A stretch of 64,000 bases of DNA. It comes from XYD12-FULL-36-8 sp964613805 (GTDB lineage Bacteria > Bacteroidota > Ignavibacteria > Ignavibacteriales > Ignavibacteriaceae). The position numbers and the translations under genes were made by a program. The notes under the pieces are model-generated. The model was not told where the DNA came from and did no database searches. It saw only the letters and a list, made by a program, of their open reading frames with translations. Of this stretch, positions 17,097 to 28,900 are shown piece after piece (position 1 is the first letter of the stretch; every line of letters begins with the position of its first letter). Location of the stretch: positions 62,001-126,000 of the forward strand of contig CAZTJF010000009.1 in the NCBI GenBank assembly GCA_964613805.1, given 5' to 3'.

Positions 17097-18248
17097 ATGT
17101 CTATGAAGATATTTCTTATAGCATTCTCGCTGTTCATTTTTACCTCATTTCGTAATTGTTTTACTTCTGAAGGTAAAGTAAACTCTTCGGCTCAGTCTGA
17201 TTCAACGGTGACAATTATAATTTCTGCTGTTGGGGATATAATGTGTCATTCACCACAATTTGAATATGCGAAAGTTGGTAAAGATAGTTTTAATTTTAAT
17301 CCCGTATTCCGATACGTTGCTCAATATCTATCAAAAAGTGATTTGACCTTTGGTAATTTTGAAACTGTTACGGCAGGTAAAGAGGCAAAGTATTCAGGTT
17401 ATCCAATGTTTAATTCTCCTTCTGCCTTGCTTGAGGCACTTAAAAATGCGGGTTTCGATCTTCTAACAACTTCAAACAATCATTCACTTGATAGGGGAGA
17501 GATCGGAGTCAGAAAAACTATCAAGGAATTGACTGATAGGGGACTGAACTATAATGGAACTTTTCTTAGTGAAACCGATAGAGATTCTATTAGAATACTC
17601 AACATAAAAGGCATCTCAATTGCTTTTCTTGCATATAGTTACGGTACAAATGGTAATCCTATACCGAAGGGGAAATCTCACTTAATAAACCTAATTGATT
17701 TTGATTTGATTCGGCAGGATATTGAAAAAGCAAAGTCCTTAAAACCTGATTTAGTTCTGGTTCACTATCATTTTGGAGATGAATACCAACGCGAACCAAA
17801 TGAATATCAAAAAGCTGTTGTTGACAGCACAATTAAAATGGGAGCAGATATAATTATAGGTGGTCATCCACACGTGCTTCAGCCGTTTCAATTTATTAAA
17901 TCTGAACTAAGTGTTTTAGATTCAGTTTTTGTTGCTTATTCACTTGGCAATTTTATATCGAATCAGAGGAAAAGATATACAGATGCTGGAGGAATTGTTA
18001 CGCTCACAATTACTAAAAATTTTTTCGACAGCACTCTTAAAATTTCTAATGTTGAATTTACTCCAACTTGGGTGTTTAAGGGAAATACTGGTAAAAAAAA
18101 TGAATATATCATTTTACCATCAATCGCTTCATTATCGGATACAGTCCTTTCATTTCTAAATAAAGATGATTTTGAGAAGATAAAACAATCCATTAGTGAC
18201 ACGAAGGAAGTGCTTACCAAATACTCCCACCAAATCAATTTTAAATGA
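17097..18248 (+). CDS. CapA-family (PgsA-like) metallophosphatase
   Basis: 383 residues; a second ATG two codons later (17103) is equally plausible. An N-terminal hydrophobic stretch (residues 3-17) suggests export. Metal-binding motifs of the CapA family are all present: SAVGDIMCH, LTFGNFETV, LLTTSNNHSLDRG, LVHYHFGDEY, IIIGGHPHVLQPF and YSLGNFISN. CapA proteins are linked to poly-gamma-glutamate capsule export, but most stand-alone homologues have no proven role. No capB or capC is nearby. The start lies at the foot of a 15-bp hairpin. Confidence 0.85.
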   Translation: MSMKIFLIAFSLFIFTSFRNCFTSEGKVNSSAQSDSTVTIIISAVGDIMCHSPQFEYAKVGKDSFNFNPVFRYVAQYLSKSDLTFGNFETVTAGKEAKYSGYPMFNSPSALLEALKNAGFDLLTTSNNHSLDRGEIGVRKTIKELTDRGLNYNGTFLSETDRDSIRILNIKGISIAFLAYSYGTNGNPIPKGKSHLINLIDFDLIRQDIEKAKSLKPDLVLVHYHFGDEYQREPNEYQKAVVDSTIKMGADIIIGGHPHVLQPFQFIKSELSVLDSVFVAYSLGNFISNQRKRYTDAGGIVTLTITKNFFDSTLKISNVEFTPTWVFKGNTGKKNEYIILPSIASLSDTVLSFLNKDDFEKIKQSISDTKEVLTKYSHQINFK

Positions 18249-18326
18249 TTATCAAGTTAATTTCCTTCAATTCTTGTAACTTTGCACAGTTTTTTTAGCA
18301 TTTATACTTTGTATTAAAAATTAGTA

Positions 18327-19523
18327 ATGAAATTTAAAAACGCTTCCGCTCTTTCATTAATTTTTTTAACCGTCTTTGTTGACTTACTTGGATTTGGAAT
18401 CCTCATACCAATTCTACCAACCTTTGCAAAAAAAGAATTATTAGTTGACGAAACTGCAATTGGAATTGCAATCGCAATTTACTCGCTCACACAATTTTTC
18501 TTTAATCCCGTTTTTGGAAATCTATCAGATAAATACGGGCGAAAAAGGATTATTGTTATTTGTTTGTTCTTGAATGCAATTGGATACGTTTTATTTGCTT
18601 ATACTCACAGCTATTTCATGCTTCTCACATCAAGAATAATTGCAGGAATTGGAGGAAGCAGCATTGGTGTAGCTCAAGCTTATATTGCTGATGTAACTAC
18701 TCAAGAAAATCGTGCAAAAGGAATGGGAATGATTGGAGCAGCATTTGGACTAGGATTTGTTTTTGGACCACTCATCGGCGGATTGCTTTCAAAATATGGA
18801 TATTTTATTACAGGAATGGCAAGTGCTCTTTTTTCATTACTTGCATTCGTACTTACTATTTTTTTTCTGCCGGAACCCAAACGAGATGAATCAAAAAGTA
18901 TTGTCAGATCAAGGAAATTGCTGGACATATCTTCCTTCAAAGTTATTTTAGCAAAGCCTGAATTATCCTTATTAGTGATTTTGTTTTTCATTCTTACCTT
19001 TTCAGTTGCCAACATTTATGGTACCTTTGCTTTGTTAGGATTCAAAATCTATCATTTTACTGACACACAGAACGGTTATCTGTATATGATTCTTGGACTT
19101 TCATCTGCGGCAGTTCAAGGATTTATATTAGCGCGAATAGCAAAATATTTTTCAAAGGGTAAGCTAATTTCAATCGGTGCTTTCTGCATGATGATTGGTT
19201 TGGGTTTAATTCCTTACGGCGGGAGCTTTTTAAGTCTAACCATTATTTGTATAATACTTTCTTTAGGTACGGGTTCTCTGCAGCCAACGTTATTAAGTTT
19301 AATTTCTGAAGTTACATCAGAAACAGAGCAAGGACTTATCCTTGGATTAAATCAATCGCTATCTGCATTTGCAAGAGTTTTAGGTCCGCTTTGGGGTGGT
19401 TTTGCATTCGAATATTTGGGATATCCTTTCCCATTTTTAACCGGTTCATTTTTTAGTTTATTGATTTTAGTTTTAAGCGTAGTTTATCTTCCGAAGATTT
19501 TAAAACAATTAAATACAAACTAA
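18327..19523 (+). CDS. MFS transporter, TetA-like
   Basis: 398 residues with 12 predicted membrane helices. The major-facilitator motif A is GNLSDKYGRKR between helices 2 and 3, and GIGGSSIGVAQAYIADVT in helix 4 followed by GAAFGLGFVFGPLIGG (motif C) place it with drug:proton antiporters of the TetA/MdtG kind. The substrate is unknown; drug efflux is only one possibility. It is ten bases upstream of dusB on the same strand. Confidence 0.85.
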   Translation: MKFKNASALSLIFLTVFVDLLGFGILIPILPTFAKKELLVDETAIGIAIAIYSLTQFFFNPVFGNLSDKYGRKRIIVICLFLNAIGYVLFAYTHSYFMLLTSRIIAGIGGSSIGVAQAYIADVTTQENRAKGMGMIGAAFGLGFVFGPLIGGLLSKYGYFITGMASALFSLLAFVLTIFFLPEPKRDESKSIVRSRKLLDISSFKVILAKPELSLLVILFFILTFSVANIYGTFALLGFKIYHFTDTQNGYLYMILGLSSAAVQGFILARIAKYFSKGKLISIGAFCMMIGLGLIPYGGSFLSLTIICIILSLGTGSLQPTLLSLISEVTSETEQGLILGLNQSLSAFARVLGPLWGGFAFEYLGYPFPFLTGSFFSLLILVLSVVYLPKILKQLNTN

Positions 19524-19533
19524 CAGAAAAAAA

Positions 19534-20517
19534 GTGTTTTCAGTTGGTAAAATTAATATTAAGAACGCAATACTTCTTGCACCTATGGAAGATGTTACAG
19601 ATTTGGCTTTTCGCTTAATCTGTAAAAAGCTTGGTGCAGATGTAGTTTATACCGAGTTTGTTAACTCCGAAGGATTAGTTCGCTCATCAGAAAAAACGCA
19701 TGCAAAGTTGAAAATAAGTGATGATGAACGTCCGGTCGGAATTCAAATTTATGGTGGTAATATTGAATCAATGATTGGCGGAGCAAAAATTGCGGAGGCA
19801 GAAAATCCGGAACTTATAGATATTAATGCTGGATGCTGGGTTAAAGATGTTGTGAATTGTGGAGCGGGTTCGGCATTGTTAAAAGATCCCCCATACTTGC
19901 AAAAACTTGTTAAAGAAGTTGTTGATGCGGTTTCTATTGCTGTTACTGTTAAAACTCGATTGGGATGGGATGAAAACAATATTCAAATTTTAGAGGTGGC
20001 TAAACGTATCGAAGATGCTGGAGCAAAAGCGTTAACAATTCATTGCAGGACTCGAAGTATGGGTAACAGAGGTGAGGTTGATTGGTCGTGGATTTCTAAA
20101 GTAAAAAATGTTGTTAGTATTCCTGTTATTTTAAATGGCAACGTTTTAACCGCTCAAGATGTCAAAAATGCATTTGATGAAACCGGTGCTGACGGAATAA
20201 TGATTGCTCGTGGAGCAATTGGTAACCCGTGGATTTTCCGAGAAGCTAAAGAATTACTTTCAGTTGGATCACTTACATCTACGGTTGATATGCATGAAAG
20301 AATCAAAATTTGCTTGGAACACTTGAACCTATCAGTTAAAATGAAGGGTGAAAGAAGAGCCGTAATTGAACATAGAAAGTTTTATTCGGGATACCTTAAA
20401 GGATTGCACAATGCTTCTAAAGTACGTTCTGAGTTAATAATCAAAAAAAATCATAACGAAGTTGAAGATGTTCTATCTAACTTTCTCGAAAAATCATTAA
20501 TTAAAAATATTAATTGA
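19534..20517 (+). CDS. dusB: tRNA-dihydrouridine synthase
   Basis: 327 residues; the start is a GTG. The flavoprotein TIM barrel starts NAILLAPMEDVTDLAFR. The catalytic-cysteine loop reads DINAGCWVKDVVNCGAGSALL (usually GCP, here GCW), followed by VTVKTRLGWD, IHCRTRSMG and IARGAIGNPWIF. The enzyme reduces specific uridines in the D-loop of tRNA using NADPH and FMN. DusB is the best match among Dus subfamilies. It follows the MFS gene by ten bases and is followed by the PAP2-like gene after seven. Confidence 0.9.
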   Translation: MFSVGKINIKNAILLAPMEDVTDLAFRLICKKLGADVVYTEFVNSEGLVRSSEKTHAKLKISDDERPVGIQIYGGNIESMIGGAKIAEAENPELIDINAGCWVKDVVNCGAGSALLKDPPYLQKLVKEVVDAVSIAVTVKTRLGWDENNIQILEVAKRIEDAGAKALTIHCRTRSMGNRGEVDWSWISKVKNVVSIPVILNGNVLTAQDVKNAFDETGADGIMIARGAIGNPWIFREAKELLSVGSLTSTVDMHERIKICLEHLNLSVKMKGERRAVIEHRKFYSGYLKGLHNASKVRSELIIKKNHNEVEDVLSNFLEKSLIKNIN

Positions 20518-20524
20518 AAATCAT

Positions 20525-21118
20525 TTGATTCAGATCTCAATAAAAAAAATTGCCCGGATAATTTCAACGATTTTCATTCCTCCAACATTCACCTTGATCT
20601 CACTGGTTTATCTCGCTATTAAATTTGAATCTCAAACATTTGGAAAGTTCATAACAATTGTGACAGCTATACTATTTGGATTTATACTGCAACTTGCTTC
20701 TTTTTTTTATTTTTATAAACGAGGATTGATTGCAGATGTCGATGCTAAGATTCGACAGGAAAGAACACTTCCTTACTTAGTTTCAATTATGATTTTTATT
20801 TCAGGGTTAATTTTACTTTTGGGCTTAGGAGTAAGTAAGATTTCAATCGCTTTTTGGTTTTGCTATATTTCAAATGCTGTTTTAGTAATATTCATAAATA
20901 AATATTTTAAGATTAGTATTCATATGATGGGAGCAGCCGGTCCACTAGCGTTGTTTAGCTTTGTCTTAGGATATATTGCAATGATTTTTCTACCTTTATT
21001 ACTTATTATCGGGTGGTCGCGAATTAAGTTGGAAGTGCATTCTCTAACTGAAATAATTATAGGAGCACTATTTGGTTTCATCTCAGTGTATTTTCAATTG
21101 AACCTATTATTGAATTGA
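20525..21118 (+). CDS. PAP2-like membrane protein
   Basis: 197 residues from a TTG start seven bases after dusB, with about six membrane helices. It has the spacing of the PAP2 lipid-phosphatase fold: KISIHMMGAAGP resembles the (P)SGH motif and SRIKLEVHSLTEIIIGALFG matches SRxxxxxHxxxxxxxG. The first motif (KxxxxxxRP) is unclear, so catalytic activity is uncertain. Members dephosphorylate phosphatidic acid or undecaprenyl pyrophosphate at the membrane. Confidence 0.6.
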   Translation: MIQISIKKIARIISTIFIPPTFTLISLVYLAIKFESQTFGKFITIVTAILFGFILQLASFFYFYKRGLIADVDAKIRQERTLPYLVSIMIFISGLILLLGLGVSKISIAFWFCYISNAVLVIFINKYFKISIHMMGAAGPLALFSFVLGYIAMIFLPLLLIIGWSRIKLEVHSLTEIIIGALFGFISVYFQLNLLLN

Positions 21119-21236
21119 CATTTAATAATCTCAAAACAGATTACCATGATAACACCAATTAGCTCAAGTATTTCTTTAATTGTTGTGAATTTATGGCAAA
21201 TTTTCCTTTTCCCTAATTTATTCTTAAGGATTAATT

Positions 21237-21989
21237 ATGATTTCGCTTGTTGAAGAAAATGATATTGCAATTCTTAGACTTAATCGTCCCGAGAAACGAA
21301 ATGCACTCCATCCAAATATGGTTAACCAAATTAGTGATGCAATTGCAAAAATTTCTGCAGATAAAAGAACTAAAGCTTTGATAATCACAGGAGAGGGGAG
21401 TTCATTTTGTGCAGGAGCAGACCTTGAGTATTTAAGTTCAATGCAAAATTATTCCTCAATTGAAAATGAAAAGGATTCAGAGAATTTAGCAGAAATGTTT
21501 TTAAGCATTTACAAACTGCCGATTCCAACAATTGCAGCTGTGAATGGTCCGGCAATTGCAGGCGGCTGCGGTTTGGCTTCTGTGTGTGATTTTATTGTAG
21601 CTGATACCGAAAGAGCCAAGTTTGGTTACACGGAAGTTAAAATTGGATTTATTCCAGCTATCATTTCTATTTTCTTAATAAGAAAAATCGGATATGAAAA
21701 TGCAAAAAAACTATTTTTGACTGGAGATTTGTTGACTGCTAAAGCAGCATGTGAAAAAGGGTTGGTTGATGAAATTTCAAATAAGGTTTTAGAAGATTCA
21801 ATTTTATTTGCCAAAAAAGTGATTTCTAATTCACTTTCAAGTTACACCGTTATAAAATCGATGATGAATGATATTAGCTCGATGAGTGTTAATGATGCTG
21901 TAAATTATTGTATTCAGTTAAATACCCTTAGCCGTTCCACAGAAGATTTCAAAGAAGGCATAAAAAAATTTCTTAATAAATCACATTAA
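21237..21989 (+). CDS. Enoyl-CoA hydratase/isomerase (LiuC/methylglutaconyl-CoA hydratase-like)
   Basis: 250 residues of the crotonase fold: LNRPEKRNALHPNMV, the CoA/oxyanion loop SSFCAGADLEYL, and NGPAIAGGCGLASVCDFIVA. The first catalytic glutamate of classical enoyl-CoA hydratase is Gly here, while the second is kept (FGYTEVKIGFIPAIIS). EVKxGxxPAxIS is seen in the methylglutaconyl-CoA hydratase (leucine degradation) branch, so this is the favoured guess. Its stop is four bases before apt, so the two are probably co-transcribed. Confidence 0.82.
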   Translation: MISLVEENDIAILRLNRPEKRNALHPNMVNQISDAIAKISADKRTKALIITGEGSSFCAGADLEYLSSMQNYSSIENEKDSENLAEMFLSIYKLPIPTIAAVNGPAIAGGCGLASVCDFIVADTERAKFGYTEVKIGFIPAIISIFLIRKIGYENAKKLFLTGDLLTAKAACEKGLVDEISNKVLEDSILFAKKVISNSLSSYTVIKSMMNDISSMSVNDAVNYCIQLNTLSRSTEDFKEGIKKFLNKSH

Positions 21990-21992
21990 TAA

Positions 21993-22520
21993 ATGAAAAC
22001 TGATTTAAAGCAATACATCAGAAATGTACCTGACTTTCCAAAGAAAGGAATTGTATTTAGGGACATCACTACACTCTTAAAAGATCCCATTGCACTCAAA
22101 GAGACGATTGAGCATCTTTATGAATCAACTAAAGGATTGAAGATTGACAAAGTTGTTGGAATCGAATCTCGTGGTTTCATGTTTGGAGCGATGCTTGCAG
22201 AAAAGTTAAACGTTGGATTTGTAACTCTTCGCAAGCCCGGAAAACTTCCCGCTGAAACTGAAAAAGAGTTTTATGATTTGGAATATGGAAAAGATTCAAT
22301 TGAAATACATAAAGATGCAATTTCAAAAGGAGAAAGAGTTTTAGTCCATGATGATCTTTTAGCAACAGGTGGAACAGCTAAAGCGGCAATCAATTTAGTC
22401 GAGAAACTTGGCGGGCAAGTAGTGCAAGTTTTATTTTTGATTGAGTTATCATTTCTTAACGGCAGAGAAAAATTGAAAGGGTATAACGTAAAATCACTTG
22501 TAAATTATGCGAGCGAGTAG
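21993..22520 (+). CDS. apt: Adenine phosphoribosyltransferase
   Basis: 175 residues, standard Apt length. IRNVPDFPKKGIVFRDITTLL is the diagnostic N-terminus, VVGIESRGFMFGAMLA follows, and the PRPP loop is VLVHDDLLATGGTA. The enzyme salvages adenine to AMP with PRPP in the cytosol. It lies directly behind the enoyl-CoA hydratase gene and is the last gene before the sprA leader. Confidence 0.95.
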   Translation: MKTDLKQYIRNVPDFPKKGIVFRDITTLLKDPIALKETIEHLYESTKGLKIDKVVGIESRGFMFGAMLAEKLNVGFVTLRKPGKLPAETEKEFYDLEYGKDSIEIHKDAISKGERVLVHDDLLATGGTAKAAINLVEKLGGQVVQVLFLIELSFLNGREKLKGYNVKSLVNYASE

Positions 22521-22822
22521 ATTTTAGATATACTAGATTTTTAGTACGAATTTGATAATTGAAATCTGGTATAATCATCACTATAAATATGGCGGTAGAT
22601 TTTCTTTAATACTTGAAACGATTATGCTGGAATTACCGAAGGATAATCTCCCACCTAAAAATCAGTCGTAAAAATTTACCTTATTTCACTTCATTCAAAT
22701 TCCTAAGTTTTTGGCACAAATTTTATTTCAACTTATTTCTTGATATTAAATTTTTAATTCTCTAATTTTTCGACGAAATAATAACAATTTGGAGGTTTCT
22801 TATAGATTTTTTTACAGTTTGA
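22521..22822 (+). other. Intergenic leader upstream of sprA
   Basis: About 300 AT-rich bases between apt and the sprA frame. A strong Shine-Dalgarno-like GGAGG is at 22791-22795, but no ATG, GTG or TTG in the sprA frame follows at a useful distance; the sprA frame has a TGA at 22820-22822. No terminator of clear quality and no small gene were seen. Confidence 0.5.
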
Positions 22823-22996
22823 ACATTTTCATTTTTATCAATCAAAAATATCAACAAGCGTAAAAAAATAGGTCTATTTAGGGAATTCTTCCAAATTCTT
22901 GCGGCATTAGTATTTCTTTTCTATGCGGTAACAAATTTTGGCTTTTTCTCTCACTACCATTCCCAGGTAAATAAGGAACTTTGGATTGATGCACTT
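22823..22996 (+). other. In-frame 5' extension of sprA encoding a signal peptide
   Basis: After the TGA at 22820-22822 the sprA frame is open for 58 codons before the first canonical start (TTG 22997). The encoded peptide has a basic stretch (KNINKRKK) followed by a hydrophobic core (ILAALVFLFYAVTNFG), a textbook signal peptide that SprA needs to leave the cytoplasm. It contains no ATG, GTG or TTG. Translation probably starts here from a rare codon such as ATC at 22841 or ATA at 22868, or the sequence has an indel. Confidence 0.6.
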
Positions 22997-25900
22997 TTGC
23001 AGCTCAACAGTTCACCAAAAACCAATCTCACTTCTCAAACCAATCATTCAGAGCAAAGTTACTCTCAACTTCCTGTGGAAAACAGTAAACTGGATTTTCT
23101 TATCCCTCTCGATGATACAAGTAAAGTTAAAGGGAGATTCGAAGATAATTTTGGCGGGCAAGTTGAGGATAAGATTGAAACCAAATTAGATGATATGCTT
23201 GGTCTTTCGGATACTAATAAGATAATCTCAGATTCACTTTTAACTCTTGTAGATACTGTGAAAGTTGATTCTGCAGCGCTCGATTCAACTGCTCGAATGA
23301 AATACTTTAAATATCAACGAGAGGATAAACCTTATGTTGAATTAAAGAAGAAAAAACCCTCCAAATTTTTTGCCTATCCTGATCAAAGATTTGTAACACG
23401 AACAATTCAAATTGATTCAACCGGACAATACGTCGAAGTCGTCGAAAAAATAGCTGGTCAAAAAACAAAGCTGATTTTAAGAATGACTATTGATGATTAC
23501 ATTCAAATGCGGCTTGGCTTGCGTGAGCGTGAAATCTGGGAAGGGCTTGGTTATGCATATGAATTGAAGGAAACTAAGAAGGAATTAGGAGAACTTATTA
23601 GAGATATAACAAATCTCGAAATTCCTCTCCCAAGCGTTGGTGTGTTAAGTATTTTTGGTGAGCCAAAAATTAGTTTAAGAATTGGCGGAGCTGTAGATAT
23701 TCACGGTGCATGGCGGAATGAAACGACAGAAGGTGTTACTGCTTCACGACTCGGCAACACAAGAAATGAACCTGACTTCAAACAGCAGGTGCAAATAAAT
23801 GTAAGCGGAACTATTGGAGATAAGCTTAACATAGTTGCTGATTGGAATACCGAACGAACTTTTGAGTATGAAAACCAGCTTAAGATTAAATACACCGGGT
23901 ATGAAGATGAAATTGTCCAGAGTGTTGAAGCGGGAAATGTTTCACTTCAGACTTCTCCTTTAGTTGGCGGCAGCGAAGCGCTATTCGGCGTGAAAGCAAA
24001 TTTCAAAATTGGACCGTTGTCACTTACAACTTTAGCAAGCCAGAAAAAAGGTGAAGTGAAAGAGGTCTCGGTATCAGGTGGCACAACTTCACAAACTTTT
24101 GAGAAGCGGGCTTATGATTATTCAACCAACCACTATTTTGTTGATACTATTTACTCCAGTCAGAATCCAGATTTAAATTTATTCCAAAAATATTATGATA
24201 ATGCAACTCCTCAAGTTGATTCTCGTTACTTGATTAAAGACATTGAAGTTTGGAAATCCATACAGACAGTTGGTAAAGACCCCGCAAAAGAAAGATTAGC
24301 AAATGCTTTTATTGATTTACAACCGAGATTTGCCGGTGTGCCGTATGATACAACTCTTAGAGGAGATATTCTGCCAACTCCAGGTATAAGCGAATCGGGG
24401 AGATTTCGTTTATTGACAAAAGGAGATGATTATAATTTAAATGAATATATCGGATTCCTGACATTCAACACGCAAATTAATAATGATGATATAATTGCAG
24501 TAGCATACCGTGTTGAGAATTTACCTGGTGCTCAAGATGATGGTTTCTATGGTGAATTCATCAGCTCAGCAACTACTGATTCGCAAAAATTAATTTTGAA
24601 ATTAATTAAGCCTGCAAATCTGCAGCCAGGCGGTAACTTTACACAAGCATGGGACCTTCAATTAAAAAATATTTATCCCGTTGGTGGTAGAAACATTAAA
24701 AAAGATGGATTTGAATTTCAAATTAAGTATGAAATTCCAGGGCAAGAGCCTGTTGTTGAACTGCCAGGAACACAAGGAAATGTTCGATTATTGAATGCAT
24801 TTGGTTTGGATAATTATGATGCTGCAGATCAACCAAATCCTGATAATATTTTCGATTGGCGTACTAATCTTACCATCATTCCGCAAACGGGTGAGATTAT
24901 TTTTCCCGTGCTTGAACCCTTTGGTAGAAATATTCCCAATAGTGAACCAAGGAAATTGCTTGATGCTGATTCTTTAAAATTTCAAGATGTGTATACTAAA
25001 ACTAAAACTTTTGCCCAGCAGCAGAAAGTTAAGGATAAGTGGATACTTACGGGTAAATATTCTGGTGAAGCAAGTGCAGTTTATCAATTGGGATTTAATG
25101 TAGTTGAAAATTCTGTCAGAGTTAGATTAAGCGGAAGAGAGTTAACTCCGGGGATTGACTATATAGTTGATTACAATATGGGGCAGTTAACCGTTCGAAA
25201 CGATGCAGCACTTGTTCCCGGTGCAGATTTAAAGATAACGTATGAACAAAATGATCTATTCCAGCTTGCATCAAAAACATTGTTGGGTGCAAGAGGAATA
25301 TTTGATTTTTCTCAAAAGACAAAACTTGGTTTTTCTGTTTTGAATCTTAATCAGCAAACTTTAAGTGATAAAGTTAGAATTGGTGAAGAACCATTAAGCA
25401 ATACAATTTATGGTGTTGATTTTAGTACAAGCGGCGACCTACCATTTTTAACAAAGCTGCTGGATAAAGTTATTTCAACAAAGCAAATGTCTGGTTTTAA
25501 TTTTCAGGGTGAGTTCGCTTACATTAATCCTGATCCCAACACGAAAAAAAGCACAATCACTTCAGACAAGCAAAAGAGCATTGCATACATAGACGATTTT
25601 GAAGGTGCTAAGAGAATTATACCTGTTGGAGTTTCATATACGGCTTGGAAAGATCTTAGTCCGCCCGAACAGCTACCTACTTCGCCCGCTTTACCTGATA
25701 CCTCATTGATGAATTATAAAGCAAAAAGTTTTTGGTTCACCGCGACTCCTTCAAATGTTCGTGTTCAAGATATTTGGGGAAGTCGTAAGCGGGTTGCTAA
25801 ACAGGATGACAACGTTACCGTAATGGATTATGTATTTCTACCCGACACGCAAGGAACTTATAACTACACACCCACGTTGCAAGACCGAAATAAGAATTGG

Positions 25901-28900
25901 GGTGGAATAATGAAACTGCTTTCTTCAACCGCAAGCAATCTTGTTGAAGAAAATGTTGAGTTTATTGAATTTTGGTTGAAGGTCGAGAATGCTCCGTTAA
26001 ATTCTAAGGTGTATATAGATCTTGGAAGAATAAGCGAGGATGTAATTCCTAACCGAAAACTTGATACTGAAGACAAGGACGGCAACGATGCAATTGATGT
26101 TGACGGTAAGGAAGATACCGGAATTGATGGATTAACGGATGAGGAAGAGAGAGCAAGGTTTGGCAGCACATTATCGGATCCAAGCGGTGATAATTTTTCT
26201 TTTACAAAAACCGGCGGCTCAACCGTATTGTTCGATTATTATAATATTAACGGTACGCAGGGAAATGCTATCCTGAGTGATATTGGACGACTTCCCGATA
26301 CAGAAGACTTGAATAGAAATGGTAACATCAACCTGATTAACAGTTTCTACAGATATGAAATACCACTCGATACAAGTGCACAAACAAATAAATTTATTGC
26401 GGGAGGTGGTGATAATGCCGGCTGGTACTTGTATCGCATTCCTTTAAAAGATACTCTGACAAAAATCGGTGAACCAAGTTTTACAACTGTTGAAACGATT
26501 AGATTTTTTGTTACTGGAAGCGATCAAATGGTACACCTGCGATTTGCGGAGTTCAATCTTGTCGGAAGCCAATGGCAGCGGCTATTGCCGCAAGATACAG
26601 TTCTTTCAGTTTCTGTAATTAGTTATGAAGATAATCCGAATTATGAAATTCCACCTGGAGTAATTCAAGAAAGGGATAGAACAAAACCTGATGAGCAGGT
26701 TTTCAGAAATGAGCAGTCTCTAAATTTAATCATTCAAAATCTTGCTGATGGCGAATCACGGGAAGCTGTAAGATATTTGTACCGCCCTCTCGATGTTTTC
26801 AATTATTCGGAAATGAAATTGTTCATTCACGGTGATAATAATTATGGACCGGGTTCAGTATCTTCTCTTGATGTAGATTACAATGCTGAAGTTTATTTTA
26901 GATTCGGCAGTGATTCAAACAACTTTTATGAATACCGCCAGCCGGTTCGCCCTGGTTGGAATGAAATCAGTATTCTTTTTGCAGAATTGACCTCAATAAA
27001 ACAAGCAAGAGATTCTGTTTCTCAAACAGTTAGGGATCCGGTTCCTGGACTTTCAGGGCATTTTTATCTAATTAAAGGAAACCCAACCCTTACGGCTGTA
27101 AAATTTTTAACCGTTGGTATTTATAATACAACCAATCCAAATTCAGTTGGAAATATTTCAGGTGAAGTGTGGGTAAATGAACTTAGAGTGATTGGTGCAC
27201 AGGATAAATCGGGTTGGGCGTACAGTTTTTCAACTTCATTGCGAATGGCGGATATTCTTTCTGTTAATTTTAATTTAAGTCATACAGATCCATACTTTCA
27301 TCGGCTTGCAGATAGATTCGGTTCGCGAGTTGAATCAAGGAACTGGGCGGTATCTGCTGATTTGGATGTCTTAAAATTGCTGCCGATAAATCTACCGGAA
27401 AGTAATTTAAAACTAAATTATTCTCATTCAGAGTCAATTGGTAAACCGCTTTATTTACCAGGAACTGATGTTGAAGTTGAGAGGGCAGCGGAGCAGTTAA
27501 GAGAAAGTAGAAATGATTCTTCAAGAACAACAACCAAAACTCCTGAACAATTGATTTCTGAATCTCAAACTCTGAATGTTTCAGATTCATGGACTGTATC
27601 CAACATCAAGATAAAAATTCCAACTCAGTTGTGGTTTATTAGAGATTCATTCAATTCTATTACAATGGGTTTCAACTATAACAAAACGTTTAGCAGAAGT
27701 CCTAATGTGCTTAGTAATAAAAGCTGGATTTGGAATTATAATTTAAACTATGGATTAAATCTCAGTCCGGATTATTTCTTTTATCCTGCTAACATTCCTT
27801 TAATCGGTTCAATTCTTTCTCTACTTGTCGATTATCGAAATGTTAAGATTTACTATACACCACAAAATTTTACATTTAATCTTACGGCAAAACGAAATAG
27901 AAATGTAAATGTTTCGCGTCCTCAAAATAATATTGATGCTCAAGAAATAGTATCCCGCGATTTTACAACTTCACGTGGATTTAACTTTGCATGGAAAATA
28001 ACAGAAGGCGGATTGCTCAATCTAAGTACTAGTTATAATTTAAATATTAGTTCAACTTTAGCTTTCTTAGAGATTGATGAATTCGGCAGACAAAGATCTG
28101 AAGGTGCAATTTGGGGTGAAATATTTTCAGGTAAATTTTTCGGAAAGGATTATCAGTATCAGCAATCGTTTGATCTCAGAACTTCACCCAAATTGCCGTC
28201 ATTATGGGATATAAATAAATTTTTTACAGTTTCTGCTGGTTATTCGGCAAGTTATCAGTGGAATAACGATTTCAGGCAGTCGGTTTTAGGAAGAGGAGCA
28301 GGATTCGCAAGCAAAGTAAGCACAACTCTTACATTAAAATTAAAAGCACTTATGCAGCCGCTTTTCGAGGAAACACTGGATGATAAAACTCAACCTACGA
28401 CAACAACCACAACTCCGAACCGAACACGAGGCAGAGAGAGAGTTGTTGAAGATGAAACCAAAAAAGATCAACCGCCTGATGAAGAAAATAAGTTTAAATC
28501 CGATTCACTTCATACCATGATTTCTGACTCTACGATGGTTGAAGATTCTTTAATTGATGGTAAACCGAAAAAATCAGTTCTTGTCAGTGCTTATCAGTTC
28601 TTAAAAACTTTTACAAGAGTAGTTCTATTTGATTACGAGACAATTAATTTTAGTTTCTCCAGCGATAACAATTTATCAAAAAGCGGAATTGCTGGAAGCG
28701 GAACAGGATTTTATAACTTCTGGGGAGTTTTATTTAACGCAAATAATGGTCCATCACGCAGTTTTATGTTAGGATTAAGCGATGATGTTGGTCCACGCGC
28801 ACCAAATGGAAATTTGCAAGATGTATATTCACAAAGAAATAGTTTAGACTTTAAAACATCACGCCCGCTTTGGGAAGGTGCTAGAATAGATTTAAATTGG

